From Phycisphaerales bacterium (lineage in GTDB: Bacteria > Planctomycetota > Phycisphaerae > Phycisphaerales > UBA1924): a stretch of 64,000 nt of DNA. The stretch is from NCBI GenBank assembly GCA_029260295.1, contig JAJDDN010000008.1, forward strand, positions 372,001 to 436,000. The letters are read 5' to 3'. This document shows, piece by piece, positions 1 to 9,276 of the stretch. How positions within the stretch are numbered: position 1 is the stretch's first letter; each line of letters begins with the position of its first letter. The position numbers and the translations under genes are program-made. Below the pieces are notes generated by a model, which was given only the letters and a program-made list of their open reading frames with translations, was not told where the DNA came from and made no database searches.

Positions 1-354
1 TTCGCCGATACCGGGCATCCGATTTTGCTCCCTGGGAACCCTCAGGATGGGTCGGCGGTCATGGTTGCCGATGCAGGCGCTGCATTGTCATGCTACAGCG
101 TCAACCACGGTGCCGGGCGTGCGATGTCGCGTACAAAGGCAAAGAATCAGCTTGATCAGATTGAAGTCGATCAATCGTTCAAGGATCGTGATATCCTTTC
201 GAACTGCCGAAACTACCCTATCGACGAAGCCCCGGCTGCCTACAAAGACTTTGAAGAAGTCCTGAAGTCAGTCAAGACTGCAGGCCTTGCAAGCGAGGTT
301 GCTCGATTGGATGCGAAGTTTGTGATTAAAGATGGAGATAAAGCGGATGACTAA
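1..354 (+). CDS. rtcB: RNA-splicing ligase RtcB, C-terminal part (5' end outside window)
   Basis: The reading frame is open from base 1 to a TAA at 352-354, so only the last 117 residues are present. RtcB joins 2',3'-cyclic phosphate or 3'-phosphate RNA ends to 5'-OH ends using GTP and Mn2+. The fragment carries the HGAGR-x-x-SR motif (HGAGRAMSR), whose His is the guanylylated nucleophile in characterised RtcB proteins, and the usual C-terminal region (PIDEAPAAYKDFEEVL). It lies upstream of rtcA on the same strand, separated only by a small cysteine-rich gene that overlaps its stop codon, so the three are probably one transcript. The family call is firm; the missing N-terminus cannot be judged. 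Confidence 0.93.
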   Translation, partial: FADTGHPILLPGNPQDGSAVMVADAGAALSCYSVNHGAGRAMSRTKAKNQLDQIEVDQSFKDRDILSNCRNYPIDEAPAAYKDFEEVLKSVKTAGLASEVARLDAKFVIKDGDKADD

Positions 355-769
355 TTCGGATACAAAGCTCATGAAGGTCATTTGTAGGCATTGCCGTAAA
401 GATTTGTCACATCCACTGAGAGCGTTTACATCTGATGATCCGATTCGATTATTGGATCATGAAGCTCCATTTGATCCGGGGCTGATTTCTAGTGTTCAAG
501 AGTTCAGATGCAGAGCAGGTGGGTTCCTCTACAAGTTTCCAGCAGATTGGATTGTAAACAATGCATCCGTGATTAATTGCACAGCCACTGATTCAACATT
601 TGGGTGCTGTGGGTGTACTCCCAAAAGCGAGCCAAATCTCATGTGCAAGTGCGGCAGCATGGTTGGATTTGAATGGAGTGATTGTCTGGATGTTCGGTTT
701 ACGATTTTCGAAAACATGATGGTTGGCATAGTACCAGTATCTTCTCCATCCGATGAGAGTGAATCTTGA
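347..769 (+). CDS. Small cysteine-rich protein between rtcB and rtcA
   Basis: A 140-residue protein I do not recognise. The ATG at 347 overlaps the rtcB stop and has GGAG at 334-337, nine bases upstream; an in-frame ATG at 332 would place that motif inside the gene. The sequence has an N-terminal CxxC (residues 13 and 16, CRHC) and a second group of cysteines near the middle (CCGC, then CKCG about ten residues later), a pattern suggesting zinc binding. No signal peptide or membrane segment is visible. It ends one base before the rtcA start, so all three genes look translationally coupled. A role in RNA repair or its control is suggested only by position. Confidence 0.75.
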   Translation: MTNSDTKLMKVICRHCRKDLSHPLRAFTSDDPIRLLDHEAPFDPGLISSVQEFRCRAGGFLYKFPADWIVNNASVINCTATDSTFGCCGCTPKSEPNLMCKCGSMVGFEWSDCLDVRFTIFENMMVGIVPVSSPSDESES

Positions 770-770
770 G

Positions 771-1793
771 ATGAAACCAATACAAATAAATGGCTCAACT
801 GGCGAGGGCGGCGGGCAGATCCTTCGGAGTGCATTAGCACTTTCGATGGTGACCGCTCGCCCTTTTTGCATTGAGAATATTCGGGCCAACCGGCCAAAGC
901 CCGGGCTACTGCGCCAGCACCTTACCGCGGTCAACGCTGCGGCTGCTGTGAGTAATGCTCAAGTCATGGGGGCTGAACTCGGGTCATCTACAGTCGAGTT
1001 TGTTCCTGGTGCAGTCAAAGGCGGCGAGTACTCATTTTCGATCGGGTCTGCAGGGAGCACGACGCTTGTGCTTCAGACGATCCTTCCTGCATTGATGATC
1101 GCTTCATCGCCTTCGGTGGTGATGATTGAGGGGGGGACGCACAATACCCATGCACCAAGTGTCGATTTTTTGTGTAAGTCGTTTTTACCGATCATCGAAC
1201 GGATGGGGCCGCGTGTGCGTGTAGAGATTGAGCGACACGGGTTTTATCCGGCTGGAGGCGGCCGGATCCGGGTTGAAATTGATCCAACGAAGAAGCTCAC
1301 GCCAGTTTCAATTATGGAGCGTGGTGATATAGTTGAACAAACGGCAACAGCAACAGTCGCTGGGCTATCCCCGGACATTGCCAAGCGAGAGTTGGAAGTG
1401 GTTGCCAAGAAGCTCGAGTGGGATGAGGATTCGCTCCGCATCGAGCAACTCGCCGATTCAGTCGGGCCAGGGAATGTGCTTAGCATCGGGATACAAAGTG
1501 AGCATGTGACCGAGGTCTTTACCGGTTTCGGCGAGCGTGGCCGATCCGCTGAGCGTGTGGCCAAATCAACAGTGGCGCAAGTCAATCATTATTTGCATAA
1601 GGGTACTCCAGTTTGGAGTCATCTCGCTGATCAACTCATGCTCCCGTTTGCAATGGCAGGAGCGGGGGAGTTCAGTACTTGTGCTCTGACTCCACACTCA
1701 GAGACGAATGCATCAGTGATCGAGCAATTTTTACAGATCAAAATTCAATCGAAAGAACTCGATCGGGGATTGAAAGCAGTCCGGATCATATAG
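771..1793 (+). CDS. rtcA: RNA 3'-terminal phosphate cyclase RtcA
   Basis: A 340-residue protein with the length and motifs of RtcA, which converts RNA 3'-phosphates to 2',3'-cyclic phosphates with ATP through a covalent AMP-histidine intermediate. Visible signatures are the N-terminal GSTGEGGGQILR, the EGGTHN segment, the HGFYPAGGG motif and, near the C-terminus, LTPHSETN, which contains the adenylylated His. The start is taken at 771, directly after the preceding stop; an in-frame ATG at 753 would overlap that gene by 17 bases. Pairing with RtcB is known from E. coli, where rtcBA are under the sigma-54 activator RtcR; no rtcR is visible here. Confidence 0.95.
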   Translation: MKPIQINGSTGEGGGQILRSALALSMVTARPFCIENIRANRPKPGLLRQHLTAVNAAAAVSNAQVMGAELGSSTVEFVPGAVKGGEYSFSIGSAGSTTLVLQTILPALMIASSPSVVMIEGGTHNTHAPSVDFLCKSFLPIIERMGPRVRVEIERHGFYPAGGGRIRVEIDPTKKLTPVSIMERGDIVEQTATATVAGLSPDIAKRELEVVAKKLEWDEDSLRIEQLADSVGPGNVLSIGIQSEHVTEVFTGFGERGRSAERVAKSTVAQVNHYLHKGTPVWSHLADQLMLPFAMAGAGEFSTCALTPHSETNASVIEQFLQIKIQSKELDRGLKAVRII

Positions 1794-1936
1794 GTCATAA
1801 ATGGGAAACATAGATAGCAGTGGCGCCGTATCCTGGAGCCATGCCTATACAATTGACTCTATCTGGTTCCGTATTCCCGGAGAATTATGCAATAGATGCC
1901 ATAGAATAATACCAAAGTTCTATCAGGAGTTATTGC

Positions 1937-2365
1937 TTGTCAATGGTTGTCTCAACGAGAGTGTTAGGTAAACGGAAGCCGCTACTAGCGGATTTCAGTG
2001 TGCCCCCTCCAATTGAGATTGGTGATGGGGGAGAAACAACACTCCGTAAGATCATTGAACACATCGTGCACAGCGAAGTCGCCAAGTTTGATCGTCGGCA
2101 GGAGCAGATGCGATTTGATCGTGTGCTGAGTAAGTCACAAATAGATAGTGAGATAGCATCAGGAAAAGTAGACCCTGCCAAAAAGAATTATACCCAAACT
2201 GCGGATTTTGAAGAGGCAGTTGGGGTGGCCCTGATGGGATTTATTGATGGGCTTTATCTCGTGATAATCGATGAAGTCGAACGGAAATGTCTCGATGAGA
2301 CAATCCGGCTAAGTCCAACGAGTCATATCACATTTATTCGTTTGGTATTCCTGGCTGGGGCATAA
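1937..2365 (+). CDS. Conserved 142-aa protein upstream of the DUF4132 gene, possibly beta-grasp
   Basis: The reading frame starts at TTG 1937, seven bases after AGGAG (1925-1929); an in-frame ATG at 1943 is the alternative. The protein has a charged middle (EVAKFDRRQEQMRF) and a hydrophobic C-terminal half ending FIRLVFLAGA. From memory, actinobacterial and myxobacterial proteins of this size next to DUF4132 genes end in LVPLVGG and share a TLRxLIxxxVxxEV segment like the TLRKIIEHIVHSEV here. The overall look, with a short N-terminal strand pair, one helix, a late FIDGLYLVIID strand and a C-terminal strand, is compatible with a ubiquitin-like beta-grasp fold, but this is a guess. It ends 17 bases before the next gene. 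Confidence 0.7.
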   Translation: MSMVVSTRVLGKRKPLLADFSVPPPIEIGDGGETTLRKIIEHIVHSEVAKFDRRQEQMRFDRVLSKSQIDSEIASGKVDPAKKNYTQTADFEEAVGVALMGFIDGLYLVIIDEVERKCLDETIRLSPTSHITFIRLVFLAGA

Positions 2366-2382
2366 GAAATCCGGAGTAAAGA

Positions 2383-5300
2383 ATGGATCGAGAACAACTA
2401 CAGCAACAAGCCGAAGAAGCACGCGATGTTAAATGGATTGACGCTCAAATAAAGAAGATGATTCGAGTTCCTGGCAAGGCACGCGATGAGTTGCGGTCGA
2501 TAGTTGATCATGAAAGAGTTGGCTACCGTCATATCGAAGATGATGATCGGCAAATACGAACGGTAAAGTATTTCGCGAAGATCGATGAGAAGCAAAGGCT
2601 GAAGCTCTGGGGCTCGTTGTTTCCCAAGATGGCATCGCATATTGAACAGGCGTGGCAAACAGCTGGCGATCGCCCATATCAGCAGGGCTACATACGATTT
2701 CCTTTTCGAGCCCCAGATAGAGCTGAGAGTATTGATACTAATCGGGCTCGTTTCTTCCTCTCAATGTGTGACTCACTCGCCGGCTATCAGGAGGACATTG
2801 AATGGGTCGCGGCTTGGTCGCAGCATCTGAAAATATACTCCAATGAGCCAAGGGCACATATTGGCTGGTTGCTCGCCACTGTCCTCCGGAAAGGTGGTGA
2901 TGATGCTGATCGTGTACGAAGTGTTCTTGTGGATTCGATCAATGGAGATCATGAAGTTGGCGAAATGGGGCACCATGTCATTTCTGCGATGCTCAACTCA
3001 GATCAGCGTGATGATTGGGAAGTAATCGCCAAACTTCTGCTCGCCGCTCAGCGGCAGGAGGGATTGCGCCAGTCAATATTGGAGGCAATCGATGAGGCGA
3101 ATCCAGCAGCATTTCAATATATGCTGGGCGTAATTCGTGAGCATGATTTGGGACGCTTCAGCGCGACTGTTCGAGCATTCGATGCGTGGCTTGGTATGCA
3201 GTGGGCCGGTGGAAGCAGTAAGGTTGTTCACGATGGTGTTGATTCACTCTACTTGTATTTAGATGACGAGAGAGCGAGATTGCAAGCCATTGAATCAGCT
3301 GAGCCTTCGGAGGCATTTCTTGCACTATGGGTTAGCGCGTATCTGGATGCACAAGAGGCGGTGAAGCAAGCTGAACTGATGTTGGATCATCAATGCCCAG
3401 AACGGCGATTTGTTGCCGTGAAGATGCTTGAGCATTTGGCCCTATTCCCAGAGTCAATAGAGAAAATGGTAACACGATTGCTGGCTCAAGAGGAGAATGA
3501 TGAGCGTGTGCTCATGGCCATGGTTTCATTTATTGCTCGTATCCAGTTCACTTCAGTGGCTCCAGAGCTGTTTGAATCAATGGGCGATCTTTTTAACTCG
3601 ATGCCCAAACGCAAGAAGAAACTTGAGCCAATCGTTTGGCCTTGGGCGAAGTACGAGTACGATCGACGAGTGGTTGCATCAGCTCTCAAGGCAATGGCAA
3701 GTGGTTCGCCAGATCAAATGATCCCATATATGCACGCACTTGATTCATGGGATGTTGTCAATCTCATTGAGCACCTTGCTGGGACTGGGCACGATTGGAT
3801 TAATGGGAAGACGGTCAAGCGAAAGCCGAGGAAACTATCTGATCAAGCTCGTTCAGCAGTTGTTCAACTTACCTGTGATTCGCGTCAAGATGTCCAGAAA
3901 GCAGCATTCAAGGCGATCGAAAAGCTCCCTGTCAAACAAGATGAAGTTGAACTGTTGTTGGGCAACCTCCATCGCACGGCTGCGAGTCTTCGTCAAGGGG
4001 CTATCAGTAGATTATCGAAGCTCAATGATCCTGAGGTGATCAAGATAATTGGCACTTTGCTCGAGGATAAGAACGCCAAGAAGCGAGCCGCGGGGCTAGA
4101 ACTTGCATCGCATTTGATTGAATCAAAGCGTTCGTCCAAGAAAGTGAAAGCGGTGGTTCGATCGTACGCAGATGTATTCACTGACAAGGATCAGAAAGAG
4201 TCCGCGGATCGGATTCTCGGCGAGGCTTTAGAGATGGTCACTCTCGGTGACTGTCTCGGGCTTGTCCCAAATGGGTCGCGATGTCCGACGATCAAGCCAA
4301 AGTTTGTAGGTGTTCGAGTTGAAACGCCAGCCGCGAAGAAATGCCTCAAGGAAATCGCGGATCTGTTTATTCTACATGGTGAAACAGAAGTTGAACTTGA
4401 AGAAGGCGAGTTTGGGGATCAGGGAAAAAGTGTAGAGTTGCTATCATCGGCCGGATGGAAGTTTCCGAAGCCAAAGGCAAGTGAGAATCATAGGGCAGAA
4501 GCGAAGGAGCGTCTGCCGCTATACGATGTATGGCTGGATTGGCTTGATACTCGTTCAAAGGAGTCGCGTGATTCAGATGGGCTTGAGCTGGTTCGTGCGA
4601 TGGCGTGGATTCATCGCGGAGAATCATATAGAAAGCACCTCCCTCAACCTTTCAAGAAAGAATACACATGGCAGTTGCGATATGGTTTTGAACGACTTGT
4701 TTCATGGCTCATGGTTATTTCAAAGCCTCAAGGTGCGGGGGCAAAGCTTGTTCAATACCTCGAAGATTCTCTTGCTAGCGACTCAATGAGCGATCAAGAG
4801 AAAGTTGATCTTCGTGAAGATCGTGGTTATCGAGAGCCAGGCTTTGTATCGAAGCGGGCAAGTATCCTGGCTTCATTTCGCACTGATCATAATTATCTGT
4901 TTACCAAGAATGATAACATTCAACTCGGAGCTCTGAAAATGCTGGCGCTCGATCGGGATGAGCCAGATTGCTACGGCCCTACGGTAGAGGAGTTCGTCGC
5001 TGCTTTTGACAGAGGATTGGTCAATGATCGAGATATGGTTTGGCTCATGCTCCATCCGCGCGTACAACCAAAGCCCGAAGGATACGCGTATGGGCCCTCC
5101 GTGGTACTAGGGCCAATTAAAGAGCTGACAGGGTTGAAACCCCATAAGGCGATCGGAGATAGAGAAGGACTTATTCGATCGGTTGACGAAATGCGGGATC
5201 GCATTATCGCACTCGAACTCACGCGAGGCGAAATGCTTATGCCAGCAAGTCATCCAGCGGCATCGCTTCGTTTCTCAGGTGGCGCGAGGGTTTTCTTCGA

Positions 5301-7320
5301 CTTCGCAGTTTCTTTAGGGAAAGACAAGATCGTTCGCCAAGATCAGTGGGGTGATCCTACCCGAGCATATTCTTTCAGCCGGCTTCTATCAGTAACGAAT
5401 CCAAATGAGGGTGATTCGCCAGAGTTGTTTGCTCGGCTCTATCAGTCATCGGGGCTCAAAGAAGCACGGCTGCTCGAACTGGTCATGTTTGCTCCGCAGT
5501 GGGCGTCGCACGCAGAACAAGCACTGGGGCTTAACGGTCTCGAAGAAGCGGTGTGGTGGATCCATGCACATACGAAGAAGAATGATTATTGGCGGAATCA
5601 AGATTTTAGAGAAATCTGGGCCGCTCAGATCAATGAACGGACTGAGCTCGATTCTGAAGATCTAGAAGAGGGGGCAGTAGATGTTCGATGGTTCACACGA
5701 GTGATTGAACTTGTTGGTGATGACGGATGGACAAAGTTACAGAAGCCAGCCAAATATGCCTCAAATAGTGGAGGGCATATGCGAGCACAGCTCTTTGCTG
5801 ATGCAATGCTCAATCGTTTAGATGGGGATGAACTCCTTTCGCGGATCAATGACAAGCGGCATCAAGATGCTGTTCGAGCACTCGGTTTGATCCCTTTATC
5901 GAAGAAGAAATCAGAAGCAAAGAAAGAGATGCTTGTTCGCTACAAACAAATTCAAGAGTTCAAGCGCGAGAGCCGTAAGTTCGGAAGTCAACGGCAAGCG
6001 AGCGAGGGAAAGTCGGTGGCTATCGCAATGCAGAATCTCGCCAGAACAGCAGGATTCCGTGACCCAAGGCGCCTGCAATGGGCCATGGAATCACAAGCGG
6101 TCGCTGATCTTGCCAAAGGTCCAGTTGTAGTCACTGTTGAAGAAACAAGTGTTTCTCTTTCAATCACAGAAGCGGGCGAGCCCGAGTTGGCTGTGATGAA
6201 GAGGGGTAAAAAACTCAAGAGTGTGCCCGCTAAACTCAGGAAGCATGTTGAAATTGCCCCCTTGCGTTCTCGGGTCACCGAACTCCGCAGGCAGCGTTCT
6301 CGGATGCGTATATCGCTTGAGGAATCCATGTGCCGAGGAGATGAGTTCTCCCGATCGGAACTCAAGGAGTTTGCAGCCCATCCGATTCTCAAGCCGATGA
6401 TTGAACGGCTAGTCTTTATTGGTAACGGTAAGCTTATTGGCTATCCTGAAAAATCAGGTCAACTCTTGCGCAATCATGATGGAACACTCGAGCCGATCGG
6501 CAACTCCGACAAGCTACGGCTTGCTCATCCTATTGATTTACTCAAAGCAGGAGATTGGAGTGAGTGGCAACGAGATTGCTTCAAGGCCGAACGCATTCAG
6601 CCATTCAAACAAGTATTTAGAGAGGTGTATCCAAAGATAAAGTCTGAGCTTGATCAGTGTGATATGACCCCTCGATATGCCGGGCATCAAGTGAATCCAC
6701 GACAAGCCTTCTCACTACTCAAGCAGCGTCAGTGGATCCATTCTCCTGAAGAAGGGGTTCGCAGGGTATACCACGATGAAAAACTGATTGCTGAACTCTG
6801 GTTTCAGGAGCATTTTTATACGCCCGCGGAGATAGAAGGTCTAACTCTCGAGGGTGTTGCATTTATCCGCAAGGGTGAAAAAGAGCGACGGATTACAATG
6901 GACGAGATTCCTGACCGAGTATTCAGCGAAGCAATGCGTGATCTTGATCTTGTCGTTAGCGTAGCACACGCCGGAGGAGTAGATCCTGAAGCATCAGCAT
7001 CAACTGTGGAAATGCGAGCGTCGCTTCTGAGAGAAACTTGTATGCTCCTCGGCTTGAATAATGTACAGGTCAAGGATCATCACGCAATCATCGATGGAAC
7101 TCGTGCGACATATTCGGTACATCTCGGCAGCGCTTCCACATCTGTACTTCCGGGCAAGGCGATGTTCATCGTGGCCGTTCATAGTCAGCATCGCGGTCGG
7201 ATATTCCTTCCCTTTGCCGACAACGATCCAAAGTCGGCGGAGGTTCTCTCGAAGGTTTTGTTGCTCGCACGCGATGACGAGATCAAGGATCCGTATATTT
7301 TGGATCAAATCAGGAGATAA
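2383..7320 (+). CDS. Giant DUF4132-family protein with HEAT-like repeats
   Basis: A 1645-residue cytoplasmic protein without signal peptide or membrane segments; ATG with GGAG at 2373-2376. Roughly residues 480-590 are built of HEAT-like helical pairs (KAAFKAIEKL, RQGAISRLSKL, KKRAAGLELASHL). Residues about 1380-1540 resemble the DUF4132 core, and the last 100 residues (HLGSAST, RIFLPFADNDPKSAEVLSKVLLLA, DPYILDQI) match what I recall as the conserved C-terminal module of E. coli YehI/MolR-like proteins. The biochemical role of the family is not established; some members occur in predicted conflict or RNA-repair loci. Here it follows the rtc genes and the 142-residue protein on the same strand, suggesting functional association. 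Confidence 0.85.
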   Translation: MDREQLQQQAEEARDVKWIDAQIKKMIRVPGKARDELRSIVDHERVGYRHIEDDDRQIRTVKYFAKIDEKQRLKLWGSLFPKMASHIEQAWQTAGDRPYQQGYIRFPFRAPDRAESIDTNRARFFLSMCDSLAGYQEDIEWVAAWSQHLKIYSNEPRAHIGWLLATVLRKGGDDADRVRSVLVDSINGDHEVGEMGHHVISAMLNSDQRDDWEVIAKLLLAAQRQEGLRQSILEAIDEANPAAFQYMLGVIREHDLGRFSATVRAFDAWLGMQWAGGSSKVVHDGVDSLYLYLDDERARLQAIESAEPSEAFLALWVSAYLDAQEAVKQAELMLDHQCPERRFVAVKMLEHLALFPESIEKMVTRLLAQEENDERVLMAMVSFIARIQFTSVAPELFESMGDLFNSMPKRKKKLEPIVWPWAKYEYDRRVVASALKAMASGSPDQMIPYMHALDSWDVVNLIEHLAGTGHDWINGKTVKRKPRKLSDQARSAVVQLTCDSRQDVQKAAFKAIEKLPVKQDEVELLLGNLHRTAASLRQGAISRLSKLNDPEVIKIIGTLLEDKNAKKRAAGLELASHLIESKRSSKKVKAVVRSYADVFTDKDQKESADRILGEALEMVTLGDCLGLVPNGSRCPTIKPKFVGVRVETPAAKKCLKEIADLFILHGETEVELEEGEFGDQGKSVELLSSAGWKFPKPKASENHRAEAKERLPLYDVWLDWLDTRSKESRDSDGLELVRAMAWIHRGESYRKHLPQPFKKEYTWQLRYGFERLVSWLMVISKPQGAGAKLVQYLEDSLASDSMSDQEKVDLREDRGYREPGFVSKRASILASFRTDHNYLFTKNDNIQLGALKMLALDRDEPDCYGPTVEEFVAAFDRGLVNDRDMVWLMLHPRVQPKPEGYAYGPSVVLGPIKELTGLKPHKAIGDREGLIRSVDEMRDRIIALELTRGEMLMPASHPAASLRFSGGARVFFDFAVSLGKDKIVRQDQWGDPTRAYSFSRLLSVTNPNEGDSPELFARLYQSSGLKEARLLELVMFAPQWASHAEQALGLNGLEEAVWWIHAHTKKNDYWRNQDFREIWAAQINERTELDSEDLEEGAVDVRWFTRVIELVGDDGWTKLQKPAKYASNSGGHMRAQLFADAMLNRLDGDELLSRINDKRHQDAVRALGLIPLSKKKSEAKKEMLVRYKQIQEFKRESRKFGSQRQASEGKSVAIAMQNLARTAGFRDPRRLQWAMESQAVADLAKGPVVVTVEETSVSLSITEAGEPELAVMKRGKKLKSVPAKLRKHVEIAPLRSRVTELRRQRSRMRISLEESMCRGDEFSRSELKEFAAHPILKPMIERLVFIGNGKLIGYPEKSGQLLRNHDGTLEPIGNSDKLRLAHPIDLLKAGDWSEWQRDCFKAERIQPFKQVFREVYPKIKSELDQCDMTPRYAGHQVNPRQAFSLLKQRQWIHSPEEGVRRVYHDEKLIAELWFQEHFYTPAEIEGLTLEGVAFIRKGEKERRITMDEIPDRVFSEAMRDLDLVVSVAHAGGVDPEASASTVEMRASLLRETCMLLGLNNVQVKDHHAIIDGTRATYSVHLGSASTSVLPGKAMFIVAVHSQHRGRIFLPFADNDPKSAEVLSKVLLLARDDEIKDPYILDQIRR

Positions 7321-7344
7321 GCTTTTCAGAAAGTGGGCGATTTA

Positions 7345-8840
7345 GGGGACCGCGAGTTTGTGTGGTTTGTTTGAGATACTCTACTTGGTCTTCATGCGGC
7401 TCTTTCAATCTCATTGACTGCAATGTCTAATCGAAAGAGCTTCGGGTCACCACAAGTTGATTGCCTGTCGATTCGAATTGTCGGTTCTTTACCTCCTTTT
7501 CGAGTGTATCGAACGGGATCCCGCTCAATCCCTGCCAACTGTTCATCCGGTGTGTGAGCATGATGTGCTCCATGCACGCGGTGCTCATTGTACCAGATTT
7601 GAAACTCATCGAGTCGTTCTTGAATCCACGCTTCAGTTGGAATGAGACAGCTCGGTCGTAACCAACTCTTGAGTGTGCGGAAGAACCGTTCGATCTTCGC
7701 GTTGAGTTGCCAATCTCGCACTTTGCATCGAACATGTTTGATGCCTCGCGCCTCGCATGCATCAGTAAACTGTTCACGAAACTGTGAGCCCCGATCACTG
7801 ATTAAGAACCGAGGTGTCATACCTGATTGCACCGCGGCATCCCGGGTCAGTCCGTTCAGATCATCAGTAGTAACCCGCCGATTAAACGCCTTGATTCCAA
7901 GTAGCTTCCTCGAATACCCGTCGAGCACCGCAGCAATCTCAAACCGTTTCCAAAGCACCCTGACTTCAGTGATATCGGTGTGCCAGACGAAGTGGGGGGA
8001 CTTCGGCTTTAGCAGATGAGTGGCACCCCCTGCATCAGGCACCGGAATATGCCGTTGCCAACGATCGGATTTCGATCGCTCTTCTTCAAGGATTCGTCGT
8101 ATCGAGGTTCTGCTGATCTGGATCCCTGCTCGGATCATGTGCCGAGCAATGGTCCGAGTCCCGAACTCACGCTCAGGGCAAAGCCGACGGATCTCATGAA
8201 CCGTCCACCTTACCGCCTCATGCAGCCGATTCCATGGCGGCTCGCCGAGTAATCGTTCCGCTCTCCCCTTATCGCGCAAGGATCGGCGCCAGTTGCGGAT
8301 TGTATTGGGATGTAATCCAAATCGAAGTGCCGTTTGCTTCGAACTCCACCCTTTCAACTCCGAAAGCTGCAAGATCTCGGCCCGCTGCCCGGGATCGAAC
8401 TGAGGCCTTCTTCTGGGTGCTTTGGCCATCCTTTGAGCCCGGAAGATCGCCACCTCTCGCTCAAGCAAAGCCGTCTCGGAATACAGATAATCCCGTTGTC
8501 CCAACATTCTCTTCATTGGAGCCACATGTGATAATGCACGAGTGCGAGCCAGCCCGTATCCTTGAGCCAATGGCGATCGCAATCGACTCAATCAGGTGCC
8601 ACAAACTCCGCGATTCAGGCGACACACGCCGTGTTTTGCGATGTCCAGGTCTCGGCATTTGGACAGGGTTCATATCGGCTGGAATCGTTGTTCTTGACCC
8701 ATTCATGGCCGATTCTACAGAGAATCATCCCCGATTGTCGCTCAAAAAACTGGACAAAACGGACATCAAAACTGCTGGCCCCCCACGGATAAGGGCAGGG
8801 ATCTGAGTATCTCTTGGCCACCGTATCGTGCCCCCGCTAT
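7345..8840 (-). mobile_element. Insertion sequence with one DDE integrase gene
   Basis: The element comprises the integrase gene at 7392-8591 and flanking non-coding DNA. Boundaries are approximate: they are inferred from similarity to a decayed copy at about 12800-13440 and a short fragment at 37982-38078, which resemble this region outside the coding part as well (for example CACCGTAT near 8820 and near 38058). I could not identify clean terminal inverted repeats or a target-site duplication. It sits between the DUF4132 gene and the propeller trio. Confidence 0.6.
7392..8591 (-). CDS. IS transposase, integrase core (rve) family
   Basis: A 399-residue protein with an N-terminal helix-turn-helix region (GWSSKQTALRFGLHPNTIRNW) and a DDE integrase core. 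The catalytic triad is visible as Asp in WHTDITEV, Asp in ISDRGSQF and Glu in KIERFFRTL. The frame opens at TTG 8591; in-frame ATGs at about 8513 and 8432 are alternatives. An overlapping minus-strand frame from 8706 carries a stretch (RSLWHLIESIAIAI) that is also seen in the decayed copy, where it continues in one frame into the sequence matching this protein's N-terminus. The N-terminal part may therefore have been frameshifted here by one base. Closest to IS481/IS3-like elements; the exact family is uncertain. Confidence 0.85.
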   Translation of the reverse strand: MSRLRSPLAQGYGLARTRALSHVAPMKRMLGQRDYLYSETALLEREVAIFRAQRMAKAPRRRPQFDPGQRAEILQLSELKGWSSKQTALRFGLHPNTIRNWRRSLRDKGRAERLLGEPPWNRLHEAVRWTVHEIRRLCPEREFGTRTIARHMIRAGIQISRTSIRRILEEERSKSDRWQRHIPVPDAGGATHLLKPKSPHFVWHTDITEVRVLWKRFEIAAVLDGYSRKLLGIKAFNRRVTTDDLNGLTRDAAVQSGMTPRFLISDRGSQFREQFTDACEARGIKHVRCKVRDWQLNAKIERFFRTLKSWLRPSCLIPTEAWIQERLDEFQIWYNEHRVHGAHHAHTPDEQLAGIERDPVRYTRKGGKEPTIRIDRQSTCGDPKLFRLDIAVNEIERAA

Positions 8841-9276
8841 TGGAGTAATCGGTTACGGTGGGGAGTTGAAAATGTCTCTGATGACTTTTAGCTCATAACC
8901 GGAGGCGTATGGATGGCGAGTAGTTTGGTTCGATTTGACTCCAAATTCTCTGCTTTAGCTCCGGTTATGAGGGTGTTGTGAGTGCTATAGCACAGGGCTG
9001 TGGCTTGCAATCCGTATACCAGATTTAGAAGTAGATTCAAACAAATGTCTCTGTTTGAGTTTTGATGTGGGTTACACAATCACAAATCAGATTAATATTA
9101 AAAATTCATCGATCAAAATTTATGAAAAATTTATTCTTTGATCTTCAATATATTGCAAAAATACCGTATCCTGTGTATGTCTTGGGCGTTTTCGTTTATT
9201 GAACTTCCGGTGTAGTTATCCTTGGGCCCAAATTTGAGCACCATTACCTGACAGCAACCGTTGCTTCAGATATTTA
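8841..9276. other. Intergenic region before the propeller trio
   Basis: No gene seen. It contains an inverted repeat (8892-8971), then AT-rich DNA from about 9090. A possible promoter is TTGCAA (9153-9158) with a 17-base spacer to TATGTC (9176-9181), about 95 bases before the first propeller gene; the -10 match is weak. Confidence 0.4.
8892..8971. repeat. 13-bp perfect inverted repeat
   Basis: CTCATAACCGGAG at 8892-8904 is the exact reverse complement of CTCCGGTTATGAG at 8959-8971, with 54 bases between the arms. It lies just outside the presumed end of the IS element. It could be a remnant terminal repeat of a small element or a regulatory structure; no T-tract follows. Confidence 0.6.

Noticed and set aside
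1801-1971. Short plus-strand frame between rtcA and the 142-residue gene
   Set aside because: About 56 codons, no ribosome site, overlaps the next gene out of frame and shows no protein-like pattern.
8234-8806. 190-codon plus-strand frame
   Set aside because: Antisense to the transposase and its upstream flank; no recognisable protein.
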